From contig JAQFVV010006215.1 in the NCBI GenBank assembly GCA_028023455.1, positions 632,580 to 696,579 of the forward strand: 64,000 nucleotides of DNA. The letters run 5' to 3'. The notes below the pieces were generated by a model. The model did no database searches. It was not told the origin of the DNA and worked only from the letters and a program-made list of their open reading frames with translations. Made by a program: the position numbers and the translations under genes. How positions within the stretch are numbered: position 1 is the stretch's first letter; every line of letters begins with the position of its first letter. Origin of the DNA: Epiperipatus broadwayi (Eukaryota; Onychophora; Udeonychophora; Euonychophora; Peripatidae). This document shows, piece after piece, positions 49,085 to 60,104 of this stretch.

Positions 49085-49375
49085 ATATATATATGAAATG
49101 GACGGCTGAAATGTTGTGGGGTGGAATGGTTTGAAGCCTGTCCATTAAAGTATGAAGATTAGTTATCTTAAAATAAGCTGAGCTTTGATTGTATATATGT
49201 GTGGAGATGATAATCTGGACCAACTGACGAGTGCTGGTTTAGCACGAAATACGTATATTGGTGATTATTTATCTTTTCGACATGTGTGTGATCAAGTGTA
49301 TCAGCGGTATGAGATAGCATGGATGGTTGAGGGTAGAGTGAAAGTCTGAGTTCAAACCCCTATATATTATATTTG
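49085..49375 (+). mobile_element. Family A copy A10, with intact ribozyme
   Basis: 5'-truncated copy beginning gaaatggacggctgaaatg and ending gagttcaaacccctatatatta. It carries the best hammerhead in the window (49210-49268). Confidence 0.8.
49210..49268 (+). ncRNA. Type I hammerhead ribozyme in family A, best copy
   Basis: Outer stem I ATAATC (49210-49215) pairs with GATTAT (49263-49268). Inner ACCAA (49219-49223) pairs with TTGGT (49258-49262). The core is CTGACGA (49224-49230). Stem II GTGCT/AGCAC is a perfect 5-bp helix around GGTTT. GAAA is at 49246-49249. Self-complementary stem III TACGTA (49250-49255) is followed by UA, so cleavage is expected after 49257 (AUA triplet). With no loop in stem III, two RNAs could pair through TACGTA to give a double hammerhead. 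All invariant core residues are present. Confidence 0.9.
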
Positions 49376-49394
49376 AAAGTAATAAAATTTTATA

Positions 49395-49500
49395 ATATAA
49401 TAGAGTCGATAGCTGAAGAGTGTTTGAAAGTCTGTGTTCAAATCTCCTATAATTACATTTAAACTCCAGATGTATGAATTATGCTTGTATTTCAAATATT
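49395..49500 (+). mobile_element. Family A, 3' fragment A11
   Basis: gagtcgatagctgaagagtgtttgaaagtctgtgttcaaatctcc plus the tail shared with the end of A14 (gtatttcaaat). Ribozyme block absent. Confidence 0.6.
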
Positions 49501-49844
49501 AATTATTCAAAAAATTTAAATGTATGTTTAAGAAGTTAATATTTAAAAAACGGTCTCCTTGTAACATGATATTTAATATTATCATGACGCTGATTATAAT
49601 AATGCAGTAATGAATTAAAACTAAATGCCTTAAATCTGAAGAATATAAAATGATGAAGATAGGGGGGGGGGGATGAAATAAATATAAAAAAAATGAGTTA
49701 AATATTACATTCAGTGAATGAAAAACTATAAAAATAATATCATTAAATGTTTTAATTTTATTATGAAAAAAGTATGCTTATATTTATTTATCTTTGTGTG
49801 TGTGTGTGTATTTTGTTAGTATAAGCATTTCTCAAATAATATAA

Positions 49845-50095
49845 TTCAATATATAAGGGATTCTAACTCAGGCTTTCATACGATCCTCAACTCTCCATGC
49901 CATCTCATATTGCTGATGATTGCTGGTTTAGTATAAAATACGATATTGGTGATTATTTATTTTTTCAACATGTGTGTGATCAGGTGGATCAGCAATATGA
50001 GATGACATGGGGAGTTGAGAGTCGCGTGAAAATCTGAGTTAGAATCCCTTATATATTACATTATATATGTGCAGGTGTGTGTAAGTCTGTACAGT
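49845..50095 (+). mobile_element. Chimeric family A copy A12
   Basis: 49845-49912 is minus-sense 3' end of family A (ctaactcaggctttcata... catctcatattgctga). At 49913 it switches to plus-sense sequence starting at the ribozyme core (CTGATGA, 49913-49919) and continuing to the 3' end. Stem I 5' strand is therefore missing and GAAA reads AAAA. The switch point falls at a gctgat shared by both strands, suggesting template switching. Confidence 0.7.
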
Positions 50096-50170
50096 GTATT
50101 AAATTAAAGAATATAATTGAAAATCATTGTCATTTTGTCTTCTTCATGTCCAGCAATCATTATATATATA

Positions 50171-50254
50171 TATATGTCAAAGCGTTGACCGGGAAGAGAA
50201 CCCGGGCCAGCTGCTTGGGAGGCAGCTATGCTAACCGTTAGGCCACCAACGCTT
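50171..50254 (-). mobile_element. tRNA-Gly-like SINE head
   Basis: The minus strand 50252-50182 folds as a complete cloverleaf of about 71 nt. Acceptor GCGTTGG pairs with TCAACGC. The D-arm includes an A box (TGGCCTAACGG). The anticodon stem GCTGC/GCAGC has loop CTCCCAA (anticodon CCC, Gly). The T stem CCGGG/CCCGG has loop TTCTCTT containing the B box. The next bases (tttgacatatatata) match the ends of the other SINEs, so it reads as a SINE head rather than an isolated gene. It is much less decayed than its relatives. Whether it is a young insertion or a true tRNA gene cannot be settled here. Confidence 0.75.
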
Positions 50255-50514
50255 GTTTTAGCATGCTATTTTATTTAATTTGGCATATTTTATTTCTTTT
50301 TATGGAAGTATAATTATTACACTTTTATGTCCTCCATAGTTTGGTGCACTAATGTAATGGCAAACTCTAGATCTCAAAATCCATGGGTCATAACACAGAT
50401 TTTTTTACTTCTCGAGCTCAAACTTTTTATGAACTCCTAATTTACCAGACTTTCCTATTATTATTTTATATATATAAGATAGTCCATTAATTTTGTTATC
50501 TCTGCTCCCATTTC

Positions 50515-50740
50515 TTCTAAACATCACATGAACACTATTTCTTATGCTTACACAAGCTGCTAAAACAGAGGCAAAACTCTCCATACAGTAAAGCCACCTA
50601 GTGCAAGCCAGAGTAATCAATGGATGTAAGAAGATTTTCACATAACATCTCTATGTAGTGCCTATTTATACAATATCCCCAGATCAGTTTCTAGCTTGTG
50701 ACTTGGATCTGAGAGCATTGCCAGTTTCTAGATACTATAT
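50515..50740. repeat. Family C, single-arm copy
   Basis: aaacatcacatgaacac, aaaactctccatacagtaaagccac, agagtaatcaatggatg, gtgcctatttatacaatatcccc and gatctgagagcattgc follow the left arm of the 38 kb copy; the inverted arm is missing. Confidence 0.75.
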
Positions 50741-50744
50741 GAGA

Positions 50745-51510
50745 TGCCTCTGTTTGTTGTCTCTCTTTTTTAAGTATCCCATACATGTTCAATAAAAGTT
50801 TTCTGTTTGTTTTTTTTATTTTCCAATAACCAATCTTAATATTTGCAGTTATATTTTTTCATTTTTTAAAATTATTATTACTCGCTGCATACACATATAA
50901 GTCACACTACTTTTATTGTTTTTTTTAAAATCTAAGTTTACAATTCATTAAGTGCTATCCTATGACATAAATACTTATACATTGGATTATTATATTTGCA
51001 TCATCTCGTTGAAAATATATTAGAAAATTATAAATAAAACTTGAATTAAAAAAATATATATTTAACAATTCAACGAGACGAATATAATCCGTGGCTAATA
51101 ATTGTAATTAAGTACTCTTTTTTTCGATTGTAATCTTTTGTTTTATCCTTTTATTGAAAACATCGTTAAAAATATAAACGTGTAACTAATATATTAATAA
51201 AAAATATTGGTTAATGTTTCTTTTGAAAAGAAAAAATGTTATACATAAACAAAAAATATTATGAAAAAAATCTAACATTGAATGGAATAAAAAATCAAAT
51301 TAATTTGATCAATAAAAGTTTAAAAGTGCTTAGGGGCGTAATATATCTCTAGAAAATGCAATATTTGGCAATGGAATTAAAGACTATAACAGGATATCGC
51401 ATAAAAAGCTTTTTATAATAGAAACTTTTATTTCTTCAAAAATTATTTTTTTAAAAAAAGAAATATAATCAATTAAAATAAAAATATTATATTGTTATAA
51501 TTTATAAATA
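50745..51510. other. AT-rich DNA, no recognised feature
   Basis: It contains a diverged inverted motif around gcatcatctcgttgaa / ttcaacgagacgaat (50999-51082). Otherwise nothing. Confidence 0.35.
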
Positions 51511-51514
51511 TAAA

Positions 51515-51790
51515 TATAGGGTATTTGAACAGAGACTTTCAGATACATTTCAACTATCCACACTATCTCGTACCACTGATACACATGACTATATGCATGT
51601 AGAAAAAATAAATAATCACCAATAACAGTATTTCGTGCTAAACCAGCACTCATCAGTTGGTCCAAATCATCATCTCACACACATAGGTAATCAGTGCTCA
51701 GTTTATATTAAGATAGCAAATTTTCATATTCTAATGGACAGGCTTCAATCTACTCCAACCTCCAACTCTTCAGCTATCCATAGCATTGAA
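51515..51790 (-). mobile_element. Family A copy A13
   Basis: Minus-sense arm of the third head-to-head pair; its 5' part meets A14 near 51795-51815. Confidence 0.75.
51613..51675 (-). ncRNA. Hammerhead ribozyme, stem III damaged
   Basis: On the minus strand the core CTGATGA, a perfect stem II (GTGCT/AGCAC), GAAA and CCAA/TTGG are intact. The stem III segment reads TACTGTTA in place of TACGTATA, so stem III cannot form normally, although U-A at the cleavage step is retained. Confidence 0.6.
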
Positions 51791-51799
51791 AATCTGATA

Positions 51800-52165
51800 A
51801 TAATATTGACATCCACATGGGGTTTGGGCATTTCATCATCATATTTTCAATGGTGTGGATGGAGTTGGAGGTTGTAGTAGATTGAAGCCCTATCCATTAA
51901 AGTATGAAGATTTGCTATCCTAATATAAACTGAGCACTGATTATATATGTGTGTGTGAAATGATCCGGACCAACTGATGAGGGCTGGTTCAGCATGAAAT
52001 ACATATATTGATGATTATTTATCTTTTCTACATGTGTGTGATCATGTGTATCAGTAGAATGAGATAGTGTAGATAGTTGAAGAGTGCTTGAAAGTCTGTG
52101 TTCAATTCTCCTATGTTTATAATTAAGCTCCAGGTATACGAAGAATGCCTGTATTTCAAATTTAT
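51800..52165 (+). mobile_element. Family A copy A14
   Basis: Plus-sense partner of A13. The ribozyme block at 51961-52018 has CTGATGA (51974-51980), GAAA (51996-51999) and UA, but stem II has a G-A mismatch, stem III a C-A pair and inner stem I one mismatch (TTGA). Probably weak or dead. Confidence 0.75.
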
Positions 52166-52444
52166 AAATATATATTTTTATTTTTTCATTTTCTTTTTGC
52201 TTTATTCCTTTCTATTTGTCTTTTAAATGTTAAAAGTGACCTGTTCCAAATTTAAATTAAAAAAGAAAATTTTGAAATAAGTCAATATGTGGAATTAAAT
52301 TTTAATTTATATTTTTTTTTCAATATTAATTGATGATGTATACATATTTAATTGGAGTTAATATATGTTATTTTAATATTAGCACAAATTTAGCACATTT
52401 ATATTTATTTTAAAATGTAAACTTTTTTTTATCTTATTGAATTT

Positions 52445-52605
52445 AATTAGAGAAGATTTGAACCCAGACTTTCAAGATCCTTTCTATCATCCTATTATCT
52501 CTTATATAACTGATACATATGACCACATACATCCAATTTACATATTTTATGTTGAAGTATCACTCATCTGTTGATCTGAATTAAGTAAAATTTATAAAAA
52601 TATAG
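52445..52605 (-). mobile_element. Family A, partial copy A15
   Basis: tttgaacccagactttcaa through tatcactcatctgttgatctgaat; the core is decayed and the 5' part absent. Confidence 0.6.
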
Positions 52606-52609
52606 AATT

Positions 52610-55600
52610 TTTTTTTACAGTAACACACACACACATATATTATTAAATAGTATCAAAACTACATTGACACCTGGTTAATCATATAAATGGTATATCTTTA
52701 AAAAGACTTACCATCTTTTTAGATTTTCAGAATCTCTAATAAAATATTCATTACTACAGTGATTAAAGTAGTGCTTTTCATTATTGGTTATCTTTATTAA
52801 CTTTTATGAACATGGGACTTTTGAAATGAATTTCATCATCATTTAATATGACCAAAACAAGGCAATTGCTTTGGGGATATTTTAATATCTTCAAGCGATA
52901 TATTATACAAGAGTAATAAATTAATTAAAACCAATATCTTAAACATGCGAAATATTTAATGGTGCAAGTGAACAAATAAGCAATAATAATGATTTAACCC
53001 TTCACGCATGAAAAAAAAATTCAAGTCTAATCTCATCACATATCCATTTGTTTTCTTTTTTTGCCATTCATGGTTTTTCTCAAATATCTTTCCAACATGT
53101 GTCCGAGAAGCATCACTCTTTTTGATCTTTTGCTTGTTAGATTTTCACATTTATAAAATCACAGAAAATTTTATACTGTGAACAATTGTGATCATTATAA
53201 AAATATCTCTAAATATAAAGAGCTTTTTAGACATTTATAGAAATTCTGCTCAGTATCGTACTGGTCGGTTCACATGATCACCCAACTCGATCTACAATCT
53301 GAGCACAAGGACCTCAAGTCCAATCATGCACGAGATACACATGTCAGAACACTCATGAACTCTGCCCTGTAGGTCCATCTTTCAGTTTCAATTACTTATG
53401 AGCGGTGACTCCAATGATACTAGATTATTTAATTTATTTCCTGCTGACATCGCACAGTGGAGAAACAAAGAGACTCAGGGGAAATCATGGCAAGTGCATG
53501 CATACATGTGTGACAGACAAACATATTTTGACATTAGTGGGATCTTTTAACTTTCCAAATTATGACATCAATAATTTAATAACTATATTTTTAAGATTAA
53601 CTAAATCAATGAAATAAAGAACTTACAATGATCAGAGATGTTTGTTTTAATATTATATTTAATAATAAAGATAAATAGGAAATCAGAGATTTGTATGTTG
53701 AGTTATATTAGATAATTAGCCTCATATTACAAATAAATTGTGTTGTGCTTATTCACACTTTAACATGGGTATTTACACATAAGTTTATATATTATTACTT
53801 TTGATGTGGCATTATGACATGTTAATAAAATAATCTAGCACAATTAGATAGTGTATACTTATAACAATTTGCCCAAATTACAAGAGAAAGACACAACTTT
53901 GACTGATTTGGGAAGATTTACATAATTTTCAGTTAACTAACTGACCAGATTATCATAAGTTGATTGTATATGGAAATATATGCAATAAAGACTTATTTGC
54001 TTTATTTGGATGATTAACATACATGGGAATATTTTTATAAATAAATATACATAGAGTTGTTAAGTGACACATCAATAGAAAATTAAGAAATTCACAAACT
54101 ATGTTTAATTAGACCATAACATCACATATATAATTTATAGGCTTAAGCTTTTAAAGGAGGACTATAATATGATTAAGTATAGCAGTTTTAACATAACAGC
54201 CAAATAATATTTGTGGGTTCGTTTCTTGGAAGTAAAATGCTTTATCATTTTGAAATACATATCCATGCTGACTTGCCACACCCACATTTCGTGGAATCAG
54301 TTTTAGGAGTTGAGGGTCTCTGACAGAGTTGTTATGGGCCAAACATTGCCAGAATTATTCCATGCATTGCTCTCATTGCATGAGAAGATGGTCCAGGGTC
54401 ATTCATTGCCCTGATTATGACCTAAATGAAGATATGGAACAGGAATTCTGATGCACCTCTCTAGATAAAGCTTGATTATAAAGAATAATAGCCTAGTCAA
54501 GATATATGTAACTAAGCTTAATACCTATAGCAATAAAATCAACTATGATAATATGATTAAATTTATTAAACATAACTTAACACTTAGGGTGTACAAATTT
54601 TGTTTGGCCAAGTGAGTTAAAGCTCTAAACTTTTGATTGGTCAATTACAGAATCAGCAGTAAAATATATTCATCTTTTAATATTATATTCATTTTAGTTT
54701 GGTTTGTAAAAAGCAAATTAATAATTTGTCAGAATATGAAAGTGAACGAAAGTTTTTTCAAAAATAAATTTGTTTATAATTATAAAAATATTTTATAGTG
54801 GAGAACTTAAAAAGAACATTTGTAACCTATTAGAAAATGCTGTGTACATTGTTGATTTCTTTCTCAATTTATGTTCGTGTAAAAGTAAATAATTTTTTAC
54901 TAAAATCTTAACTATTTTTTTAAAATAATTTCATTTTCAGCATAATTTGTCAAAATAATTTATAATATGTAAAAAATGATTAAAAATGCTCTAAAACATT
55001 TATTTAACATTTTCAAAATCAAAACAAAAAAGTTGGAGTGATGAAAATTATTGACAGGTGCTCTTCTTTTGTTTGTGATGAGAACCAACCAATCAGCATC
55101 TAGGAAAGCCTGCCTTCTCCTCTAGTTGTAACTTTGAATGAAAATATCATTGATTTTTTTACTTGTAAAATAATTCAAGAGAGGGTAGCATCTTACAGTG
55201 CTTTTTAAGCTTTAAAATGAGCCTAAATTCACTATGATAACAAAATCTTGTGGTTTTAGAGAAAGTTAAAGCTGTGTATGAGTTTCCTTGAAACAATATG
55301 GAAATGGGTTAAAAGGCATTATGATAAAACTAATTCCAGTTTAACATACTAACATTTATTTCCCTCTTCCTTTATTACATTCTTCAATAAAACTATCTAT
55401 ACATTTAATATAATATAAAATTAAGTCTAAGGTGTGTTTTAATAATCATATACATATATATATATTTAACTGGGCAAGGATAAAAAAAACTAAAGGAATA
55501 TATAATTAATATATTTGTTTTGAAATAATATTGCACTAGTAAATAGATTAACATTGCACAACTCATAAACTAATTAAAGGTGGAACTTTATTCTCCCCTC

Positions 55601-57755
55601 TGTTGTTTACACAAAAGTATAGTGAATAAAAGAACATTTAAAATCTCCCAACACTATTTATTTACAAAGGTATATTGTTATACTGTAAGATGAATAAGTA
55701 GATGTATGTTTCTATTATGTATTTTATGCTTATTTATTGCCTAAAGTTAATGGAGCCATATTTGTCATTAACTATTATTTATCATCATTCACATATGTTA
55801 GTTATAGTATTTTTATTAGAGATAGTAAATTTAATCACTTTCTATTTAGGGATGCTTATTTATGCCAGTATATTTAGAAATGGTAATGTTAGTCACTCCC
55901 ATTATATTGCTAGATTTTTTTAAAAAATTGGTAGCATTGTTTCTTATTATTTATTATCTTACTAGCATACATAGGCTCTTATGCTTATATGTTGGAGATA
56001 GTAGCTTAGTCTCTCTTATTTGTGACAATCCTATTTAATATTTTTGTCCTTAATGTTCACACTCATTATATTTCTTGACTAGTGACAAAGTCCTAGATCT
56101 TCATTAGCCCTCAAAAGTAGGTGTTTTTTGTGGTATGCCATCATATTTTTCACTTTGTTTTACTTAATTATTTGAAAATGGATTTTGTTTGTAGTTTATA
56201 GTATGTTTAGTAAAGTGTGTGTAAATTTTTACCATGACTCTACCTGACATTTTGATTGTTTTATCAAGATATTGAGGAATTTGGCCCTTACCTCTATAAC
56301 CTTATTGGTTGGTTTAGATATGAATAATTTATTGTAGATATGTAAGTCCTATATTTGAGCTTTGCTATTAATGAGGACAAAATATGATAAATAATTAATT
56401 TTAAAATTTGAAAGTTTACTTAGGCATCAATAAATAATATATATCTGTCTTATCATTGATTCATCACTGGATTGGTAAGCTGTTATTATTGAATGTATTA
56501 AATATTTATAAAAAAGCACACTACTTATATAAAGGTTATTGTATAAATGCATTGGGAAGTGAGAAATTTTTCATAATTAAACAACAGAAAGTTTATTTTA
56601 ATCTGCTGGATTATTTTAGCTTAATCCAATTGAATTTATTATTATTATTATTTTATAAAACATGATATAAAATTTTTAATCTGTCTGTCATAAATTTTGA
56701 GGAGATAACATTGTGAAAATCTTTGCCTATGTGGACTCAGAATATATATATATATAGTATTTGTAATTTTGTATTTGTTTTTCTGTAGCATAAATATTTG
56801 TTTTGTTATTTAAAAAATTTCTCATAGTTTGTTTGTTCACACCATTCCCCTTATCAACCAGAAATAATTTCACCTATGAATCAAAATTTAAGTACTTATA
56901 AAGTATTATAAATTATTTTATGTATATTTGCTAAAAGAGTACATGAACATCAAAGCTAATAAAAATTGCTTTATTGACTAATTTAAATATTAAAATTACA
57001 TCTAAGAAAGAAGTATTTTGCTTAGTAAAAGAATTATAATTTGATTTATCACTTTATATCACTTTAACTAATTTCATTTTCTTATTCCAAATCACTATGC
57101 ATGTTTATTTAAAATCATTTTCATATTTGAAGATTATATTTATTATTCTATGATAGAATTTAGTTTTACAAAAACCCACTTCATATTTAGAAGATGTTTA
57201 AGTAGATTTATTCTAGAGTATTTAGAATGACTATAAAATCCAGTACTCATTCTTAATATCTGAGTGTAATTTTAGATTATTCATTGTCTTATTCTAAAAT
57301 TAAGAGATCATGTTTTGTTTTATTTAAGTTAGCAGTAGTATTGTTATTAGCATAATTATGATAAGACAGTAACTTAGGGGAAGTGGATGTCTTATTTATT
57401 TTATTAATTAGGATTTCATTCACTATTGAGTAGATCTAAAGAGTTAAAAGAATTTATTTTATAATTAAAATGAATCATCTTGCCCTGAGATATTCTTAAA
57501 TTTTATCTTTGTGGATTATATTATTTAAATTTATTTTCATAATGAAGAAATTACATTCAAAAGATGGATCTTATGCCATGATTTTAAAGAATATCTCTAA
57601 ATTTTATAAGAATTAAATATATTTTTTCATCTGATCAGGGCAAAGAGATATTGAAGAGATGCATTAATTGAAAATGTAGTAGATATTGATAGAAGAAAGA
57701 AATTTTGATGTAGCCTTAATAGCATATAGTCACAATATTAAGAGTCTTTTATTTT
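52610..57755. other. Long AT-rich stretch without recognised features
   Basis: I found no repeat shared with the rest of the window and no protein motif. Less AT-rich islands lie at 53270-53540, 54220-54430 and 55020-55150; the 63-codon minus frame at 54151-54342 has no known motif. 55700-57300 is T-rich with short frames only. Confidence 0.4.
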
Positions 57756-57756
57756 T

Positions 57757-57858
57757 TCCATATGTCATAGCATCAGCTGGGAAGCGAACCCGCAGTTGTC
57801 TGCTTGCAAGCCCGCAACAACTGTCTGCTGCACTGACCTCTTGGCTAACAATGCTTGA
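57757..57858 (-). mobile_element. tRNA-derived SINE, partly rearranged
   Basis: Minus strand: A box TAGCCAAGAGG, B box GGTTCGCTTCC and the gctatgacatatgg end. The middle is altered (two cttgcaag-like and acaactgtctgc pieces), so the anticodon arm is duplicated or shuffled. Confidence 0.7.
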
Positions 57859-57859
57859 A

Positions 57860-58970
57860 TCTTTTAATTGTGTTAGAACGAGTTGAAATTTCTCATCCTC
57901 TTAATATTAATATGTTGCTCGTATTTTTATGATACTTTATTATAAATACTTACCCCTACACATCTTTTTATTGTAGCATATGCCATTTATTTTATAAACT
58001 ATCAAGCTTAGCTATTACATGACATTTTAGCTTATGCATTATGTGGTATTGTTGTTTAACTGTGGTTGTATTTTATATGCACCATTAGTTAGCTTGGTTA
58101 TGCCTCGGATCTCCGTTCGTTTGCTTTTCAGGTTGCAATATATAGTTGTTTTTAAAATAATTCTGCTTTACTATATGTATATATATATTGTATATATGTA
58201 TATATGTATTGTTTTGAATAATTATGTATATACATGTATATGTGTAAACAGAAAAGTGTAAATAACATTTAATGTTTTGATTTAAAAATATATAGTACTT
58301 TTGCTGAAGAAATATAAAACTAAAATAATTTGAAAATTATATGCTCTGTGAAGCATTTTATTAGTTATTATTAAAAGTGATACATCTTTTTGCATAAATA
58401 GTAAAAGCATATCTATTCTCCTTTTATATTTAAAATAATTATTATAAAGCATATTCTTCTTCTTTATTAAAATGAGCAAAAAAACTTGTGATTCAACAAA
58501 ATAAATATGAAATCAAAAATAATACCGTTGAGAGAAAATACCCCCTAGCCCTGAAAGAATTTCATTTTTCAGTAAAATTTGTTTAAAATTTTTATAAAAC
58601 AGAAATATGCATTTCAATTCTATTATTAAGCTTTAAATATAATAATAATGTTTATAAAAATAGTTGAAATCCAGAAAATAAATTTAAAAATGTGATTCCA
58701 TATAAAAAGTTCTCTAATAATGAAACATTTTGTTTAAAATATTTTGAAATTACATATATAGATTTATACACCGGAAACTCCAAGATTTATGACTAATGTA
58801 TCCTGTCAAAACACTATTTTAATTATAAAACTACATTATTAAAATATTACTTTTAAAATGATTATTTGTGCTGTCAGTACGATTCTAAAGCTGAATAAAA
58901 ATGTTCAAAACAGTTATTTTATTCGCAATTCATAAACATACATATTATAATTAAAAAAAAAGAAAAATTA
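57860..58970. other. AT-rich DNA, no recognised feature
   Basis: It contains a TATATG-type simple repeat (58175-58240); otherwise nothing. Confidence 0.4.
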
Positions 58971-58974
58971 TTTT

Positions 58975-59062
58975 AAAGGTGGTGGGTTAGCAATATGGCA
59001 TGGCATGGAGAATTGAGGGTTGTGTGAAAGTCTGGGTTCGAAACCCTTATATTATATTTAAA
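58975..59062 (+). mobile_element. Family A, 3' end fragment A16
   Basis: gttagcaatatggcatggcatgg... gggttgtgtgaaagtctgg, then GGGTTCGAAACCC (59034-59046), a B-box-like palindrome, and ttatattatatt. Only the last quarter of the element. Confidence 0.65.
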
Positions 59063-59064
59063 GA

Positions 59065-59425
59065 TCTTGGTAATTAAATTGTAAAATTTATAAACCATGC
59101 TAAATAGAAAAATACATATTTAAGTTGTTAACATTAAAGTTTTTTCCCAAAATAATTTATAAAATTATTAGTTTGCACCGGTCTGTTTTGCTGTTAACTA
59201 CTATTTGTGTTCAATCCTTTATCACTTAAAAATGTTTCTTAGTGCAATATGTATAAACAGCTTTGATTCCAGTAGTGTGTATATAAATATCATTATGCTC
59301 CATTCACTATAATAAAAATATCTCTCGAAGTTTAACCAGTTTCTTTGATATATAGCTTCTAATTTCCACATCATTAAATTTCTATGTTTATACATCTACA
59401 TCCTGTGTGATCATTTTATTTTTTT
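59065..59425. other. AT-rich DNA, no recognised feature
   Basis: Nothing supported. Confidence 0.4.
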
Positions 59426-59429
59426 TAAA

Positions 59430-59650
59430 TAATATTTTTGGGAACCAATTTAAAATTTCAGTTTTCCACATATTATAATCTCTCCTAGCAACATATCCAC
59501 CCGAACTCCATTTTAATTCTTCATTCTTTTAATGGTGCCAATAATAATTATTTGTTCTCTTAATTATGCATTTCACATTTGATCACTTTTCATAACTTCC
59601 GTCATACACTTTTCCATATTCCACTGGTTGATCTGAAATATCAGAATAAA
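59430..59650 (-). pseudogene. LINE ORF2 3' fragment, second copy
   Basis: Nucleotide-level similarity to 8340-8560 on the same strand: ccaatttaaaatttca, tctctcctagcaacatatcca, aactccattttaattc, tgttctcttaattatgcatt. More decayed than the 8.2 kb copy: the WAGH block is altered and stops are present. Confidence 0.65.
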
Positions 59651-59701
59651 AAATGTTTGAATACTACAGATTTTGAGTCTTTCATGTAGTTAATTTCTAG
59701 T

Positions 59702-59785
59702 CAAGCATTGGTGGCCAAGGGTTAGCACAGCTACCTTACAAGCAGTGGTCCCAGGGTTTGCTTCCCCTCATGTAATATATAAGTA
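59702..59785 (+). mobile_element. tRNA-derived SINE, diverged
   Basis: A box TGGCCAAGGG, anticodon-like loop CTTACAA, and a degraded B box (GGTTTGCTTCC). It is closer to the 50171 copy in the 5' part (cattggtggcc). The tail is tgtaatatataag. Confidence 0.65.
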
Positions 59786-59870
59786 TTGAATGTCTTTAGA
59801 AAAATTTAATTTTATTTAAATATTTCAAATACATTCAACTGTTAGTAACACACTATCTTTTGAAAGATAT

Positions 59871-60100
59871 TATTATTCCCTCTTCTTCAGATGTTGATGG
59901 CCTGCCAAGTGACAATTCTAGCATGGAAATTAAACCTGGACTCTTAGATTCTTGAATATGGTATTACTATTCCATCTTCTTCAGTTATTTCTGGCCTGAC
60001 CAGTGACAATGTTAGCATGGAAATTGAACCTGGACCCTTATATTCTTGAATATTGAATTTTAAGGTAACACTCTAACCAATTGGCCATCCTGCTAAAGGC
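59871..60100 (-). mobile_element. tRNA-derived SINE with duplicated tail segment
   Basis: Minus strand from 60100: gcaggatggccaattgg gives a good A box (TGGCCAATTGG) and resembles the 5' end of class II tRNAs such as Leu. A B-box-like GGTTCAATTTCC follows near 60030. A segment of about 70 bp (cttcttcag...ggcctg.c.agtgacaat..tagcatggaaatt.aacctgga) occurs twice, near 59882 and 59972, so the B-box side is tandemly duplicated. Confidence 0.6.
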
Positions 60101-60104
60101 AATA

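Noticed and set aside
54151-54342. 63-codon minus-strand frame in a less AT-rich island
   Set aside because: It looks protein-like, but no family or neighbouring motif supports it.
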